This document shows positions 20,632-33,399 of a stretch of 64,000 nt of DNA, one piece after another. The notes beneath the pieces are model-generated. The model searched no databases. It was not told the origin of the DNA and was given only the letters and a program-made list of their open reading frames with translations. The stretch spans positions 419,448 to 483,447 of the forward strand of contig NZ_CP110496.1 of NCBI RefSeq assembly GCF_028748785.1. Reading direction: 5' to 3'. Within the stretch, counting starts at the first letter, position 1. Each line of letters begins with the position of its first letter. The translations under genes and the position numbers were made by a program. Source of the stretch: Candidatus Purcelliella pentastirinorum. Its GTDB lineage: Bacteria > Pseudomonadota > Gammaproteobacteria > Enterobacterales > Enterobacteriaceae.

Positions 20632-20689
20632 TACACATAACAAAGATATATAGCTTAAAAAAAAATAAGAGTTATCAACAACAAATAAC

Positions 20690-20735
<46 letters not shown>

Positions 20736-20798
20736 TATATATATAAATTAATAAGATACATATATGGTTAGAAAAATATTAATAATTAAGTAAAAAAA

Positions 20799-22661
20799 AT
20801 GATTAAAAATAAATTTGATGTAATTGTAATTGGAGGAGGACATGCTGGAATAGAAGCTTCATTATCATCATCTAAAATGCAATGCTCAACATTACTAATA
20901 ACTATAAATAGAAATAAGATAGGAACTCTTTCATGTAATCCATCTATAGGTGGTATAGGCAAGGGACACTTAGTAAAAGAAATAGATGCTTTAGGAGGTA
21001 TAATGGGGTATGCAACTGACAATGCTGGGATAAATTTTAAAATTTTAAATTCTAGCAAAGGTTATGCTGTAAGAGCAACAAGAGCACAAGTAGACAGATA
21101 TATATATAAAAAAAACATAATTAATAAACTAAAAAAACAAAGAAAATTAACTATCATACAAGGTATTGTAAAAAAATTAATCATAAAAAATTATTCTATT
21201 CAAGGAATAATTATAGAAAATGGTACAAAATTTTATTCTAAATCAGTAATAATAACAACCGGAACTTTTTTAAATGGTAAAATCCATATAGGAAGTTGTA
21301 ATTATAATGCAGGTAGATTTGGAGAAAAATCATCTATACTTTTAGCGGAATACTTAAAAAGTTTATCGTTTAATATTAAAAGATTAAAAACAGGTACTCC
21401 ACCACGTATTGAAAAAAAATCAATTAATTTTAATAACTTAAAAATACAATATGGTGATTCTCCTATACCATTTTTTTCTTTTATAAACGATGACAAAAAA
21501 GAAATTAAACAAATTCCATGTTATATAACCCAAACTAATGAAAGAACACATGAAATCATAAGAAACAACATACATAAAAGTTCTATTTATAGTGGTAATA
21601 TTAATAGCCTAGGACCTAGATATTGTCCATCAATAGAAGATAAAGTAATTAAATTCTATAATAAAAAATCCCACCAGATATACTTAGAACTTGAAGGATT
21701 TAATAATAATATTGTCTATCCTAATGGAATATCAACAAGTTTACCAAATAACATTCAATTAGATATGATTCGTTCCATAGAGGGATTAGAAAAAGCAAAT
21801 ATAATTTATAATGGATATGCAATAGAATATGATTTTTTTGATCCAATTGATTTAAAACCAAATTTAGAAAATAAAAACATAAAAGGATTATTTTTAGCAG
21901 GTCAAATAAATGGAACTACTGGTTATGAAGAAGCAGCTGCGCAAGGTATACTGGCTGGAATTAATTCTGCATTATATAAATATAACTTAAAACCATGGAT
22001 TCCTAGACGTAGTCAATCTTATATAGGGGTTATGGTAGATGATTTATGTACGAATGGAATAACAGAACCATATAGAATGTTTACATCTCGTGCTGAATAT
22101 CGGCTTCTTTTGAGAGAAGATAATGCCGATTTAAGATTAACTAATATTGGTAGAAAATTTGGTTTAGTAAATGAAAAAAGATGGATTAAATTTAATAATA
22201 AATTAAAAGATATAGAATTAGAAAGACAAAAATTTAAAAATACAATAATTCCATTAAATTTAAATATTGAAAATAAACTTAAAATTAAAATAAAAGAAAA
22301 TACTACTATAGAAAAATTATTAAAAAGACCAAATATAACAATTAATCAAATATGTGATTTAAAAGAAATTAATCTGAAAATCAATAATATAAAAGCAGCT
22401 GAACAAGTTGAAATTCAAACAAAATATAAAGGATATCTTATTAGACAAGAAAAAGAAATAACACGACAATTAAATAGCGAAAAAATTCTAATTCCTAACA
22501 ATATAGAATATGATAAAATGTCTGGTTTATCTAATGAAATAATTTTTAAGCTTAAAAAATATAAACCTTATTCAATAGGACAAGCATCACGTATTTCCGG
22601 TATAACACCAGCCGCAATATCTGTTTTATTAATTTATCTTAAAAAATTAAAATTCATATAA
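20799..22661 (+). CDS. mnmG: tRNA uridine 5-carboxymethylaminomethyl modification enzyme MnmG (GidA)
   Basis: FAD-dependent partner of MnmE; together they install the cmnm5 group on U34 of tRNAs reading NNA/NNG codons, important in a genome dominated by A-ending codons. The 620 aa (E. coli 629) start with the dinucleotide motif [14 protein letters not shown], and contain [18 protein letters not shown], the family signature [30 protein letters not shown] and the C-terminal helical domain ending [18 protein letters not shown]. Codon choice is A-ending (GTA, GGA, ATA), the lagging-strand type, although atpB just downstream on the same strand uses T-ending codons. rsmG and atpI, which separate it from atpB in E. 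coli, are missing. Confidence 0.96.
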   Translation: MIKNKFDVIVIGGGHAGIEASLSSSKMQCSTLLITINRNKIGTLSCNPSIGGIGKGHLVKEIDALGGIMGYATDNAGINFKILNSSKGYAVRATRAQVDRYIYKKNIINKLKKQRKLTIIQGIVKKLIIKNYSIQGIIIENGTKFYSKSVIITTGTFLNGKIHIGSCNYNAGRFGEKSSILLAEYLKSLSFNIKRLKTGTPPRIEKKSINFNNLKIQYGDSPIPFFSFINDDKKEIKQIPCYITQTNERTHEIIRNNIHKSSIYSGNINSLGPRYCPSIEDKVIKFYNKKSHQIYLELEGFNNNIVYPNGISTSLPNNIQLDMIRSIEGLEKANIIYNGYAIEYDFFDPIDLKPNLENKNIKGLFLAGQINGTTGYEEAAAQGILAGINSALYKYNLKPWIPRRSQSYIGVMVDDLCTNGITEPYRMFTSRAEYRLLLREDNADLRLTNIGRKFGLVNEKRWIKFNNKLKDIELERQKFKNTIIPLNLNIENKLKIKIKENTTIEKLLKRPNITINQICDLKEINLKINNIKAAEQVEIQTKYKGYLIRQEKEITRQLNSEKILIPNNIEYDKMSGLSNEIIFKLKKYKPYSIGQASRISGITPAAISVLLIYLKKLKFI

Positions 22662-22741
22662 AATTTTAAAATATAAAAATAATAGTTTATAATATATTTC
22701 ATTAAAATATATTTTATTTAAACATTTTAGAAAAAATTCTC

Positions 22742-22770
22742 TTGCATTTTTTTTTTCACTTTTTTAAGAT
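22742..22770 (+). promoter_or_regulatory. Possible promoter for the atp operon
   Basis: TTGCAT (22,742) and TAAGAT (22,765) are separated by 17 bp, 44 bp before the atpB ATG. They match sigma-70 boxes at 3/6 and 4/6 positions. It is the only place in the 152-bp mnmG-atpB gap with a few G/C bases. Suggestive only. Confidence 0.3.
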
Positions 22771-22777
22771 TAAATAA

Positions 22778-23920
<1,143 letters not shown>

Positions 23921-23959
23921 TAAATATATATTTTAGAAAATATTAACAGGTTAAATCAT

Positions 23960-24451
23960 ATGAATATTAACTCAACGTTGTTTGGAGAAATAATTTCTTT
24001 TTTATTATTTATTTTTTTTTGTATGAAATATATATGGCCTCCTATAATTGATTATATAAATAAACGTGAAAAAAAAATATATAATGCTATATTGTCTGTT
24101 GAAAAAGCTAAAAATGAATTATCTAAAACTAAAATACAAATTATAAATGAAATAAATGAAACTAAAAAAACTTGTAAATTAATACTTGATAAAGCAAAAA
24201 AAAATAAAATAGATATTTTAGAAGAAACTAAATTAGAAATAATTAAGGAACAAAAAAAAATAATTAAAGAATCAAATTTAAAAATTAAAAATGAATATGA
24301 AGTTACAAAAGAAAAATTACGTAAGGAAACTGTGTTATTAGTAATTCATTGTTTAGAGAAAGTTTTAAATCAATCTATGGATACTAATGTTAATAAAAAA
24401 ATTGTTAATAAATTTATTTCATCTTTGAAAAAATATGATATTTATGCATAA
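23960..24451 (+). CDS. atpF: ATP synthase Fo subunit b
   Basis: Peripheral stalk subunit with one N-terminal membrane helix (residues about 5-27, ending CMKYIWPPIIDYI) and a long charged coiled coil that dimerises and binds delta. 163 aa against 156 in E. coli. The stator coiled coil is highly Lys/Glu/Ile-rich but without helix breakers. It overlaps the start of atpH by 8 nt, so the two are translationally coupled. Confidence 0.94.
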   Translation: MNINSTLFGEIISFLLFIFFCMKYIWPPIIDYINKREKKIYNAILSVEKAKNELSKTKIQIINEINETKKTCKLILDKAKKNKIDILEETKLEIIKEQKKIIKESNLKIKNEYEVTKEKLRKETVLLVIHCLEKVLNQSMDTNVNKKIVNKFISSLKKYDIYA

Positions 24452-24974
24452 TTATATTACTTTATCTAAAATATATGCTAATGCAATTCTTTCATATTCT
24501 TTAAAGAAGAAATGCACGTTATATTGGAATGATATGTTAATGTTAACGACAAATATAATAAATAATAATAAAATGAAAAAACTTTTTTTAAATTATTATT
24601 CTACTAAAGAACAATTTGATATTTTAACTAATTTATTAGATAATTATATTAATTTCGAATTTAAAAATTTTATCAAAATAGCATTATCTAATCATGGGTT
24701 AATAATTATCCCTTATATATTTAAACAATTTATAGAATTACATGATCAATATAAGAATAATATAACAGTTAATATAGAATCAGCATATAAATTAAATAAA
24801 TCTCAATTATTTAATATTAAAAAAATTATTAGTAAAAAAGTCACCGGTAATATTAAGATAAATTGTAAAATTAATAAATTTATACTTGCTGGAATAATTA
24901 TAAATATTAAAAATTTTACATTAGATGGAAGTTTATTAAATAAATTAAATATCTTAAAAAAAGGTATGCTTTAG
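24444..24974 (+). CDS. atpH: ATP synthase F1 subunit delta
   Basis: Joins the peripheral stalk to the top of the F1 hexamer. I start at the ATG at 24,444 because MHNYITLSKIYANAI lines up with the E. coli start MSEFITVARPYAKAA; an ATG three codons upstream (24,435) cannot be excluded, and neither has a clear Shine-Dalgarno, as expected for coupling to atpF. The C-terminal half keeps INCKINKFILAGIIINI and TLDGSLLNKLN. It is 176 aa (E. coli 177) and one of the more diverged subunits. Confidence 0.9.
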   Translation: MHNYITLSKIYANAILSYSLKKKCTLYWNDMLMLTTNIINNNKMKKLFLNYYSTKEQFDILTNLLDNYINFEFKNFIKIALSNHGLIIIPYIFKQFIELHDQYKNNITVNIESAYKLNKSQLFNIKKIISKKVTGNIKINCKINKFILAGIIINIKNFTLDGSLLNKLNILKKGML

Positions 24975-24983
24975 AGAATAAAA

Positions 24984-26525
24984 ATGCAGATATTAAATTT
25001 TACAGAAATTAGTGAAATAATAAAAAAACGTATTTCAAATTTAAATATTGAAAATGAAGAATATGATAAAGGTATAATTATATCTGTTTATGATGGAATT
25101 ATTCGTATACATGGTTTGTATAATGTTATGTATGGAGAAATTCTTGAAATAAATAATTATTATTCCATTGTATTAAGTTTAGAATTTGATTCGGTGTATG
25201 CTGTTGTTATAGGTAATTATAAAAATTTAAAAGAAGGAATGAAAGTTAAATCCACTGGTAAACTTTTAGAAGTTCCAGTTGGTAATAACCTTTTAGGAAG
25301 AGTATTAAACGGTTTTGGAGAAGCTATAGATGGTAAGGGTAATATTGTGAGTGATATTTATTTACCAGTAGAAAGACAAGCTCCTGGAATTTTTGATCGT
25401 TATAAAATAAATGAATCTTTACATACTGGTTACAAATCCATTGATGCAATGATACCTATTGGAAAAGGACAAAGAGAATTGATTATAGGTGATAGACAAA
25501 CAGGTAAAACTTCATTAGCTATAGATATTATAATTAATCAAAAATCATTAAATGTTAAATGTATATATGTTGCAATTGGTCAAAAAATATCTAGTGTAAT
25601 AAATATTGTAGATTATTTAAAAAAATACGATGCATTAAATAACACAATTATAATATCTGCCACAGCTGCTGAATCAGCAATCTTGCAATATTTAGCACCT
25701 TATACTGGTTGTACTATTGGTGAATATTTTCGAGATTGTGGAGAAGATGCATTAATTGTTTATGATGATTTATCTAAACAAGCTATTGCATACAGACAAA
25801 TATCATTATTATTACGTAGACCTCCAGGTAGAGAGGCTTTTCCTGGTGATATATTTTATTTACATGCTCGTTTATTAGAAAGATCTGCTAAAGTAAATTC
25901 TAGTTATGTTGAAAATTTTACTAAGGGTAAAATAAAAAATAAAACTGGGTCATTGACTGCTTTACCTATAATTGAAACTCAATCTGGTGATATATCATCT
26001 TTTATTCCAACTAATGTTATTTCAATAACTGATGGGCAAATTTATTTAGAAACGGATTTATTTAATTCAGGTATTAGACCAGCAATTAATCCAGGTTTAT
26101 CAGTATCACGTGTTGGTTCATCAGCACAAACGGATATTATAAAAAAATTATCTTTTGGTATACGTGCTTCGTTAGCACAATATAGAGAATTATATAGTTT
26201 TTCTCAATTTTCAAGTGATTTAGATTCATCAACTCGTGAAATATTATCTAATGGTGAAAAAATTATAGAATTAATGAAACAAAAACAATATAATTTAATG
26301 TCAGTAGCACATCAATCTATAATATTGTCTTTAATTAATTATAATTTTATTAATGATATTCCATTAAATAAAATAGATTTATTTTCACAAAAATTATTAA
26401 AACATTTTGAAAAATATCATTACAAATTATTAAAAAAGATTAATGTTTGTGTGAAATTTGATTTAAAAATAAAAAATGAAATTATTAATGTTATAACACT
26501 ATTTAAAAATACAGAATATGAATAA
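24984..26525 (+). CDS. atpA: ATP synthase F1 subunit alpha
   Basis: Non-catalytic nucleotide-binding subunit of the F1 hexamer. 513 aa, the same as E. coli. Walker A is GDRQTGKTS, Walker B ends ALIVYDD, and the Arg finger that reaches into the beta active site is in [11 protein letters not shown]. The N-terminal [17 protein letters not shown] contacts delta. It follows atpH by 9 bp. Confidence 0.97.
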   Translation: MQILNFTEISEIIKKRISNLNIENEEYDKGIIISVYDGIIRIHGLYNVMYGEILEINNYYSIVLSLEFDSVYAVVIGNYKNLKEGMKVKSTGKLLEVPVGNNLLGRVLNGFGEAIDGKGNIVSDIYLPVERQAPGIFDRYKINESLHTGYKSIDAMIPIGKGQRELIIGDRQTGKTSLAIDIIINQKSLNVKCIYVAIGQKISSVINIVDYLKKYDALNNTIIISATAAESAILQYLAPYTGCTIGEYFRDCGEDALIVYDDLSKQAIAYRQISLLLRRPPGREAFPGDIFYLHARLLERSAKVNSSYVENFTKGKIKNKTGSLTALPIIETQSGDISSFIPTNVISITDGQIYLETDLFNSGIRPAINPGLSVSRVGSSAQTDIIKKLSFGIRASLAQYRELYSFSQFSSDLDSSTREILSNGEKIIELMKQKQYNLMSVAHQSIILSLINYNFINDIPLNKIDLFSQKLLKHFEKYHYKLLKKINVCVKFDLKIKNEIINVITLFKNTEYE

Positions 26526-26579
26526 AACAATTATATTTTATAAAAACAATGTTTTTAAAACTAAGGTTCATTATTTTTT

Positions 26580-27437
26580 ATGAATAATTCAAAAATAATA
26601 AATAATAAAATATCTGCTATTAAAAAAATAAAACAAATTACTAAAGCAATGGAAATGGTTGCAATTACTAAAATTATAAAAATAAAAAAAAGAATTAAAA
26701 ATATAAATCCATTTATTAATAATATATATAATATAATTAATATTATTATTATGAAAAATTTTGAGTATCATTATTTATATTCAAGTAAAAGAAAAATTAG
26801 ACGTGTTGTTTTTTTTATTATTTCTTCTGATAGAGGTTTATGTGGCAATCTAAATTTAAATCTTTTCAATAAAATATTATTTAAAATAGAATATTTATTA
26901 AAAAAAAATATTAAAATTGATTTAATAATTATTGGTAACAAAGGTTATCTTTATTTTACTAAATTAGGATTTAATATTATTGATTTCATGATTAATATTA
27001 ATCATAATTTATCATTATCTAATTTAACTAATATTATTAATGTTTTAGTTGATTTGTATATTAATGAAAAAATAGATAGATTATATGTAGCATATAACAA
27101 ATTTAAAAACAACATGTGTTATATACCTTTATTATGTACTATTTTACCCTTGTCTGTTGATATTAAGTTATATAATGATTTATATAATAAATGGAATTAT
27201 ATATATGAGTTTGATGTAAAAAATATTTTGAATGATTTGATATTTAAATATATTAAATCAAATATTTTTCATTTGATTTTAGAAAATATGTTAAGTGAAC
27301 AGTCATCTCGTGCTTTAGTTATGAAAAATGCTACAGATAATAGTATTGATTTTATAAAAAAATTAAAATTAATTTATAATAATATTAGACAAAATAAAAT
27401 TACACAAGAATTAATAGAAATAGTTTCTGGTTCTTAG
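26580..27437 (+). CDS. atpG: ATP synthase F1 subunit gamma
   Basis: Central rotor shaft. The 285 aa (E. coli 287) keep the two terminal helices that form the coiled coil in the hexamer: N-terminal ISAIKKIKQITKAMEMVA and C-terminal SEQSSRALVMKNATDNS with QNKITQELIEIVSG. The middle Rossmann-like domain (SSDRGLCGNLN) is diverged. The downstream gap to atpD carries a run of 16 T before the atpD ribosome site. Confidence 0.94.
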   Translation: MNNSKIINNKISAIKKIKQITKAMEMVAITKIIKIKKRIKNINPFINNIYNIINIIIMKNFEYHYLYSSKRKIRRVVFFIISSDRGLCGNLNLNLFNKILFKIEYLLKKNIKIDLIIIGNKGYLYFTKLGFNIIDFMININHNLSLSNLTNIINVLVDLYINEKIDRLYVAYNKFKNNMCYIPLLCTILPLSVDIKLYNDLYNKWNYIYEFDVKNILNDLIFKYIKSNIFHLILENMLSEQSSRALVMKNATDNSIDFIKKLKLIYNNIRQNKITQELIEIVSGS

Positions 27438-27479
27438 TTTATTTTTATTTTTTTTTTTTTTTTGTTTTTAGGAGTTTGA

Positions 27480-28877
<1,398 letters not shown>

Positions 28878-28890
28878 TTGAGTTTTTATT

Positions 28891-29172
28891 ATGCTAAATT
28901 TAAATATATTTGGTTTTGAAAATAATTTTTCTTTTAATAATATATTGAAAATATATGTAATGTCTTTTTATGGTGAATTATGTATATATCCAAATCATTC
29001 TCCTTTATTAGTATATGTAAAATCAGGTATTGTTTTATATGATAATAAAAAACAATTTTTTATTTCAAAAAGTTTATTAGAAATTAAAAAAAATATTGTA
29101 ACTGTATTTACAGATATAATTAAGTATGATTTTAATATTAATATATTTTCTATAAAATTTTTTTGTAAATAA
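28891..29172 (+). CDS. atpC: ATP synthase F1 subunit epsilon, C-terminal domain missing
   Basis: Links the rotor shaft to the c-ring. Only 93 aa against 139 in E. coli. What is present is the N-terminal beta-sandwich (GELCIYPNHSPLLVYVKSGIV; KSLLEIKKNIVTVFTD), and the frame stops where the two C-terminal helices would begin. Those helices carry the auto-inhibitory function in E. coli, not assembly, so the enzyme should work but lack epsilon inhibition. I find no continuation in any frame in the 180 bp downstream. Even the sandwich is diverged in its first 20 residues. Confidence 0.85.
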   Translation: MLNLNIFGFENNFSFNNILKIYVMSFYGELCIYPNHSPLLVYVKSGIVLYDNKKQFFISKSLLEIKKNIVTVFTDIIKYDFNINIFSIKFFCK

Positions 29173-29321
29173 ATTTATTTTAATAATTTTATTAATTATT
29201 TTTTTCTTAAATTAAATAAATTTATTATTTTATGTTTTTTTGAAATTTAATATCAATTAAAAATTAAATATTATTTAATATTTTTTAAATTAAAAAGATA
29301 ATAAATTTATATTTTTAGATA

Positions 29322-29352
29322 TAATTATATTTATTATCAATAAATATAATTA
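29322..29352 (+). other. Palindrome between atpC and yvcK
   Basis: A 14-bp arm pair (29,322-29,335 and 29,339-29,352) surrounds a 3-nt centre, 31 bp in all. It may act as the end of the atp transcript or as part of the yvcK leader. It is pure A/T apart from one base and lacks a following T-run, so it could be fortuitous. Confidence 0.3.
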
Positions 29353-29427
29353 ATGATTACAAATAAAATAATAAATAAATTTGTTTTTTTTTTAATTATA
29401 CTGAAAATATATATGGTAACAATATTT

Positions 29428-30339
29428 ATGAATATATATTTAAAAAATTTAAATAGGGTAGTTGCTCTAGGAGGTGGACATGGGTTGGGAAGAGTTATGT
29501 CATCTTTGTCTTATTTGGGTTCTAAATTGACAGGCATAGTAGTTACAAGTGATAATGGTGGATCTTCTGGTAGAATTAGACAATCTGAAGGTGGTATTGC
29601 TTGGGGAGATTTAAGAAATTGTCTTAATCAATTAATAACTAAACATAATGCTATTTCAAATATATTTAATTACAGATTTAAGGGTACAGGTGATCTTTCT
29701 GGACATAATTTAGGAAACTTGTTATTAAAAGCATTAGATAATTTTAGTATTAGACCCCTAGAAGCTGTAAATATAATTAGAGCTTTATTTAAAATAAAAT
29801 CTTTTTTGATACCAATGACTGAAAAAGCTGTAGATTTAGTGGCAATTGATAAAAATGATGTATTAGTTTATGGAGAAACTGCTATTGATGTTTTGCAATC
29901 ACCGCCTAAATATTTAAAATTATATCCTGATGTATCTCCTACAATTGAAGGGTTGAAGTCTATTAATGAAGCTGATTTGATTTTAATTGGACCTGGTAGT
30001 TTTTATACTAGTTTAATTCCAATTTTATTAATAAAAGAAATAGCTTTATCTTTAAAAAATACAACAGCTGTTGTAGTTTTTATTGATAATTTATCTAATG
30101 AAATTAGTCTTGCAGCTTCTAGTTTGACTATTTTTGAAAAGGTATTAATAATGGAAAAATATATTGGTGAAAAAATAATAGATGTTTTGATTGTCACTCC
30201 TAATGTTAATATTAAAGGTGTAGAAAATCGGTTAATTATTAAGGATTTTTTAGAGGATGTTAATATTCCATATAATCATGATATTTTTCTTTTGAAAAAA
30301 GCTTTAGATAAAGTTATTAAGTTAAAGATATTAAATTAA
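29428..30339 (+). CDS. ybhK: YvcK/YbhK family gluconeogenesis factor
   Basis: CofD-like nucleotide-binding-fold protein (YvcK/UPF0052). In Bacillus YvcK is needed on gluconeogenic carbon and for cell-shape control; the biochemical role is not settled. The hallmarks are [21 protein letters not shown] near the N-terminus, [40 protein letters not shown] and [14 protein letters not shown] choose the ATG at 29,428 (303 aa; E. coli YbhK 302) since it leaves ten residues before VVALGG as in E. coli; upstream starts at 29,413 and 29,353 add a hydrophobic stretch alien to the family. Its stop overlaps that of the convergent hflC. Confidence 0.88.
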   Translation: MNIYLKNLNRVVALGGGHGLGRVMSSLSYLGSKLTGIVVTSDNGGSSGRIRQSEGGIAWGDLRNCLNQLITKHNAISNIFNYRFKGTGDLSGHNLGNLLLKALDNFSIRPLEAVNIIRALFKIKSFLIPMTEKAVDLVAIDKNDVLVYGETAIDVLQSPPKYLKLYPDVSPTIEGLKSINEADLILIGPGSFYTSLIPILLIKEIALSLKNTTAVVVFIDNLSNEISLAASSLTIFEKVLIMEKYIGEKIIDVLIVTPNVNIKGVENRLIIKDFLEDVNIPYNHDIFLLKKALDKVIKLKILN

Positions 30340-31283
30340 TATTTTTTTTTCATATATTTTAAAAAATCTGTGTTTGTATCTAGAATCATTATATTTGTTT
30401 TATTTTCATTGAATATGTTTTTATATGCTTTTAAACTTCTTATAAAGTAATAAAATTCTGGGTCTTTTTTTATATTTTTAATAATTATTTTATTTGCTTG
30501 TAATTCTCCTTCATTTTTTATGATAAAAGCTTTATTTTTTGCTTCATATAATTTTTTTATTGTTTGGTTATTTGCATATGATTTTATTTTTATTGCTTTT
30601 ATTCTTCCATATGTATTTTCATTTTTAATTATTTCTTTTTGATTAATTTCCATATTTTTATATATTAGATTGTATATTTTTTTTGTTAATTTTATTTTAT
30701 TTATTTTTATATTTATTATTTTTATTCCTAAATATTTATAATATTTTAAGTTTTTTTTACTAAAAATATTAATTTCTGATTTTGGTGTTTTTAAATCTAT
30801 TTTACTTATTATTTTTATTTGTTCAATTATTTTAATATAATATAGTTTGTTTTTATTTTTTTTCTTGTTTTTTAAATTTATTTTGTTTATTTTATTTAAA
30901 ATATTTTTTTTTAATTTAAATTTTATTAAATCTAAAATTTGTTTTTCATTGTTTTTTATGTTTTTATAATAGTTGTATGGATTGATAATTTTCCATTTTA
31001 TGTAAAAATTTATAGATATATCATATTTTTGTTTGTCATTATTAATATTATTTATATTACCATTTGTTATTTGAATAAGAGTATTATTTTTTTTGACATA
31101 TTCTACAAATGGAATTTTAAAGTGTATACCTGGATTATATATTATGTTTTTTTGTTTTTTATTTATTATTTTATTATAATTTAATTTTATTCCTTGTTCT
31201 TCTTCTTTTATTACAAAAATAGATAAATAAATAGTTATTAATATAATAAAAAATATTAGTGAAAAAATTATTTTTTTTCGCAT
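30336..31283 (-). CDS. hflC: FtsH protease modulator HflC
   Basis: SPFH-domain membrane protein that with HflK forms a cage around FtsH. I start at the ATG at 31,283, where AAGGAT lies 7 nt upstream and [12 protein letters not shown] matches E. coli MRKSVIAIIII; it begins one base after the hflK stop. That gives 315 aa (E. coli 334). One N-terminal membrane helix, then [13 protein letters not shown], the segment [13 protein letters not shown], and the C-terminal [18 protein letters not shown] followed by FLKYMKK. The middle is shortened and Lys/Asn/Ile-rich. Lagging-strand gene. Confidence 0.92.
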   Translation of the reverse strand: MRKKIIFSLIFFIILITIYLSIFVIKEEEQGIKLNYNKIINKKQKNIIYNPGIHFKIPFVEYVKKNNTLIQITNGNINNINNDKQKYDISINFYIKWKIINPYNYYKNIKNNEKQILDLIKFKLKKNILNKINKINLKNKKKNKNKLYYIKIIEQIKIISKIDLKTPKSEINIFSKKNLKYYKYLGIKIINIKINKIKLTKKIYNLIYKNMEINQKEIIKNENTYGRIKAIKIKSYANNQTIKKLYEAKNKAFIIKNEGELQANKIIIKNIKKDPEFYYFIRSLKAYKNIFNENKTNIMILDTNTDFLKYMKKKY

Positions 31284-31284
31284 A

Positions 31285-32421
31285 TTATTTATCCTTAATT
31301 TTACGATTGTTGACACGACATGTATTATAAGCTCTTTGATCTATTATATTATTTAGTTTATTAATTTTTTTTTTGTTAATATTAATTTTTTTTTTGTTAA
31401 TATTAATTTTTTTTTTGTTAATATTAATTTTTTTTTTGTTAATAGGTAACATAAATATGTTTTTGTTATTACTTATAACATTAGATGTTTGTTTTAATAT
31501 TTTTTCCATAGTTTCGATATATATTTTTTTTTTTTCTATCTTAGGTGATATTCTATATATTGATAGAATTTTATTGAAGTGTAGCATATCTTTTTTTGCT
31601 CTATTGATAATATTATTTTTATATATTTTGGATTTATTTATGATATCTACAATTTTATAATTTGTTTTTTTTTCTAATTCTTTTGCGTAATATATTGCTT
31701 TATTTATGCATATTTCTTTATTTTTTTTTGCATTTTTAGTAGCATTAAATAATTTTTTTATTTTTTCAGGAAGGTTAATATATTTAAAAGTAATTTTTTT
31801 TATTTTAATGCCAACATCTTCTTTTATAAAAAAGATATTTATTTTTTTTGAAATTGAATTGATAATTTTATTATCATTTATAGATATTATTTTTTTAGTA
31901 TTATAATTTATTATTGTTTTTAATAAGATTGATTCTATAGAGTTTTTTATATAATTTTTTATGTTTTTTATTGTATATAGATATTTTTTTGGATTTATTA
32001 CGTTGTATTGTGTAATCATTTTTACATTTATTATATTTTTATCAGAAGTTATTTCTGTTTGTGAAATACTTATTTTGTATATTTTTGATCTATTGAATTT
32101 TAATATTTTATCTATTGGTATTATTTTCCAATGTATTCCAGAATTTATTAATTTATTAAATTTACCTAATCTAATTAATATCCCTTTTTCATTTTTTTTA
32201 ATTATATAAAATCCATTAATTATCCATATACTTAATATTAATATTATTAAAGTTTTTATTATTTTTTTTTTGTTATTTTTGTATTTTTTTTTTGTTATTT
32301 TAATTTTATTTTTTATATATTTTAATAATAAAAATATATTGTTTTTTTCTTTACTCAAAAGATTTTTTTTATTTTCATTATTTCCCCATGGATTTTTAAT
32401 ACTTAAATATTTCCATGTCAT
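31285..32421 (-). CDS. hflK: FtsH protease modulator HflK
   Basis: Partner of HflC in the HflKC-FtsH complex. 378 aa (E. coli 419). The N-terminus MTWKYLSIKNPWGN retains the E. coli W-N-x-P-G-N-N-like start, then a basic linker, a membrane helix (residues about 55-75) and the SPFH core starting KKNEKGILIRLGKFNKL, with SGIHWKIIP. The C-terminal tail contains four exact copies of a 7-residue unit rich in Lys, Ile and Asn, encoded by a 21-bp tandem repeat. In E. coli hfq and hflX lie between miaA and hflK; both are gone. Confidence 0.9.
   Translation of the reverse strand: MTWKYLSIKNPWGNNENKKNLLSKEKNNIFLLLKYIKNKIKITKKKYKNNKKKIIKTLIILILSIWIINGFYIIKKNEKGILIRLGKFNKLINSGIHWKIIPIDKILKFNRSKIYKISISQTEITSDKNIINVKMITQYNVINPKKYLYTIKNIKNYIKNSIESILLKTIINYNTKKIISINDNKIINSISKKINIFFIKEDVGIKIKKITFKYINLPEKIKKLFNATKNAKKNKEICINKAIYYAKELEKKTNYKIVDIINKSKIYKNNIINRAKKDMLHFNKILSIYRISPKIEKKKIYIETMEKILKQTSNVISNNKNIFMLPINKKKININKKKININKKKININKKKINKLNNIIDQRAYNTCRVNNRKIKDK
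31361..31444 (-). repeat. 21-bp tandem repeat, four copies, inside hflK
   Basis: Four perfect 21-bp units (31,361-31,444), each with ten consecutive T on the plus strand. They encode repeats of INKKKIN in the C-terminal tail of HflK. The period is a multiple of three, so copy-number change keeps the frame. The family's C-terminus is normally low complexity, so the repeat is probably tolerated, not selected. Confidence 0.9.
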
Positions 32422-32451
32422 ATTTATTTCCTTATAATATTATTTTGTTTT

Positions 32452-33399
32452 TTATTTTTTAATATTTTCTTTTATAATATCAATTATTTTTTTAATTTGA
32501 TTGTTATATGTTTTTTTTTTATTATCTAACCAATTTATATTTTTCCATTTTTTTAACCATGTTATTTGATGTTTAACTAAGTGTTTTGTTGCATGGACTA
32601 TTTTTTTTTTCATTTGATCATAGTTTATTTCATTCGATATATAAGATAACATTTGTTTATATCCAATACTATTTATTGAAGGTAATTTTTTATTTATATT
32701 TTTTTTAAAGAATAATGTTTTTGTTTCTTTTTCTAATCCTAATTTTAACATTTTTTCTAATCTATTATTAATTTTTAAGTCTAATATATTTTTATCTAAT
32801 GGTTTAAATGAAAATTTAATTATTTCATATGGTAATTTATTTTTAAATCCATTATTTATCTTTGTCATTTTTTTATTTGTAATTAAAAATACTTCTAAAG
32901 CTCTTATTATTCTTATATGATCATTTGGATGAATTTTTTTCCACAATTTATAGTCTATTCTTTTTAATTTATTATATAAATTATTCCATCCAATGATGTT
33001 TGATAATTCTTCAATTTTTTTTCTTATTTTGTAGTTTGCTTTTGGTAGAGTGGGAGAAAACCCATTTATTAATACATTAAAATACAGCATTGTTCCACCA
33101 ACTAATATAGGAGTTTTATTTAAATTAAAAATATTGTTTATTGCTTTATTTGCATCATAAAAGAATTCTCCCGCTGAATAAATATCTGTTGTAGGTTCTT
33201 TTATATCTATTAAATGGTGTTTTGTTTCTTTTAGTTGTTTTTTTGTTGGTTTGTTTGTTCCGATATTCATATATTTGTATACGGCTGTAGAATCTACATT
33301 TATTATTTCAATGGGTGTAAAATTATTTATTTTTAATGATAATTTTGTTTTACCAGAATTTGTATGTCCCATAATAAATATTATTTTTTTTTTTTTCAT
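32452..33399 (-). CDS. miaA: tRNA dimethylallyltransferase MiaA
   Basis: Adds dimethylallyl to A37 of tRNAs reading UNN codons. 315 aa (E. coli 316). P-loop GHTNSGKTKLS near residues 11-21, DSTAVYKYMNIGTNKPT, HHLIDIKEP, PILVGGTMLYFNVLINGF, and the C-terminal HATKHLVKHQITWLKKW with the conserved tRNA-contact Arg/Lys positions. The start overlaps the mutL stop by 4 nt, as closely packed as in E. coli. Being on the lagging strand it is rich in Lys and Asn. Confidence 0.94.
   Translation of the reverse strand: MKKKKIIFIMGHTNSGKTKLSLKINNFTPIEIINVDSTAVYKYMNIGTNKPTKKQLKETKHHLIDIKEPTTDIYSAGEFFYDANKAINNIFNLNKTPILVGGTMLYFNVLINGFSPTLPKANYKIRKKIEELSNIIGWNNLYNKLKRIDYKLWKKIHPNDHIRIIRALEVFLITNKKMTKINNGFKNKLPYEIIKFSFKPLDKNILDLKINNRLEKMLKLGLEKETKTLFFKKNINKKLPSINSIGYKQMLSYISNEINYDQMKKKIVHATKHLVKHQITWLKKWKNINWLDNKKKTYNNQIKKIIDIIKENIKK

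Noticed and set aside
20601..20640. CRISPR array reading of the 21-bp repeats
   Set aside because: The repeats are contiguous with no spacers, and no cas genes are in the window.
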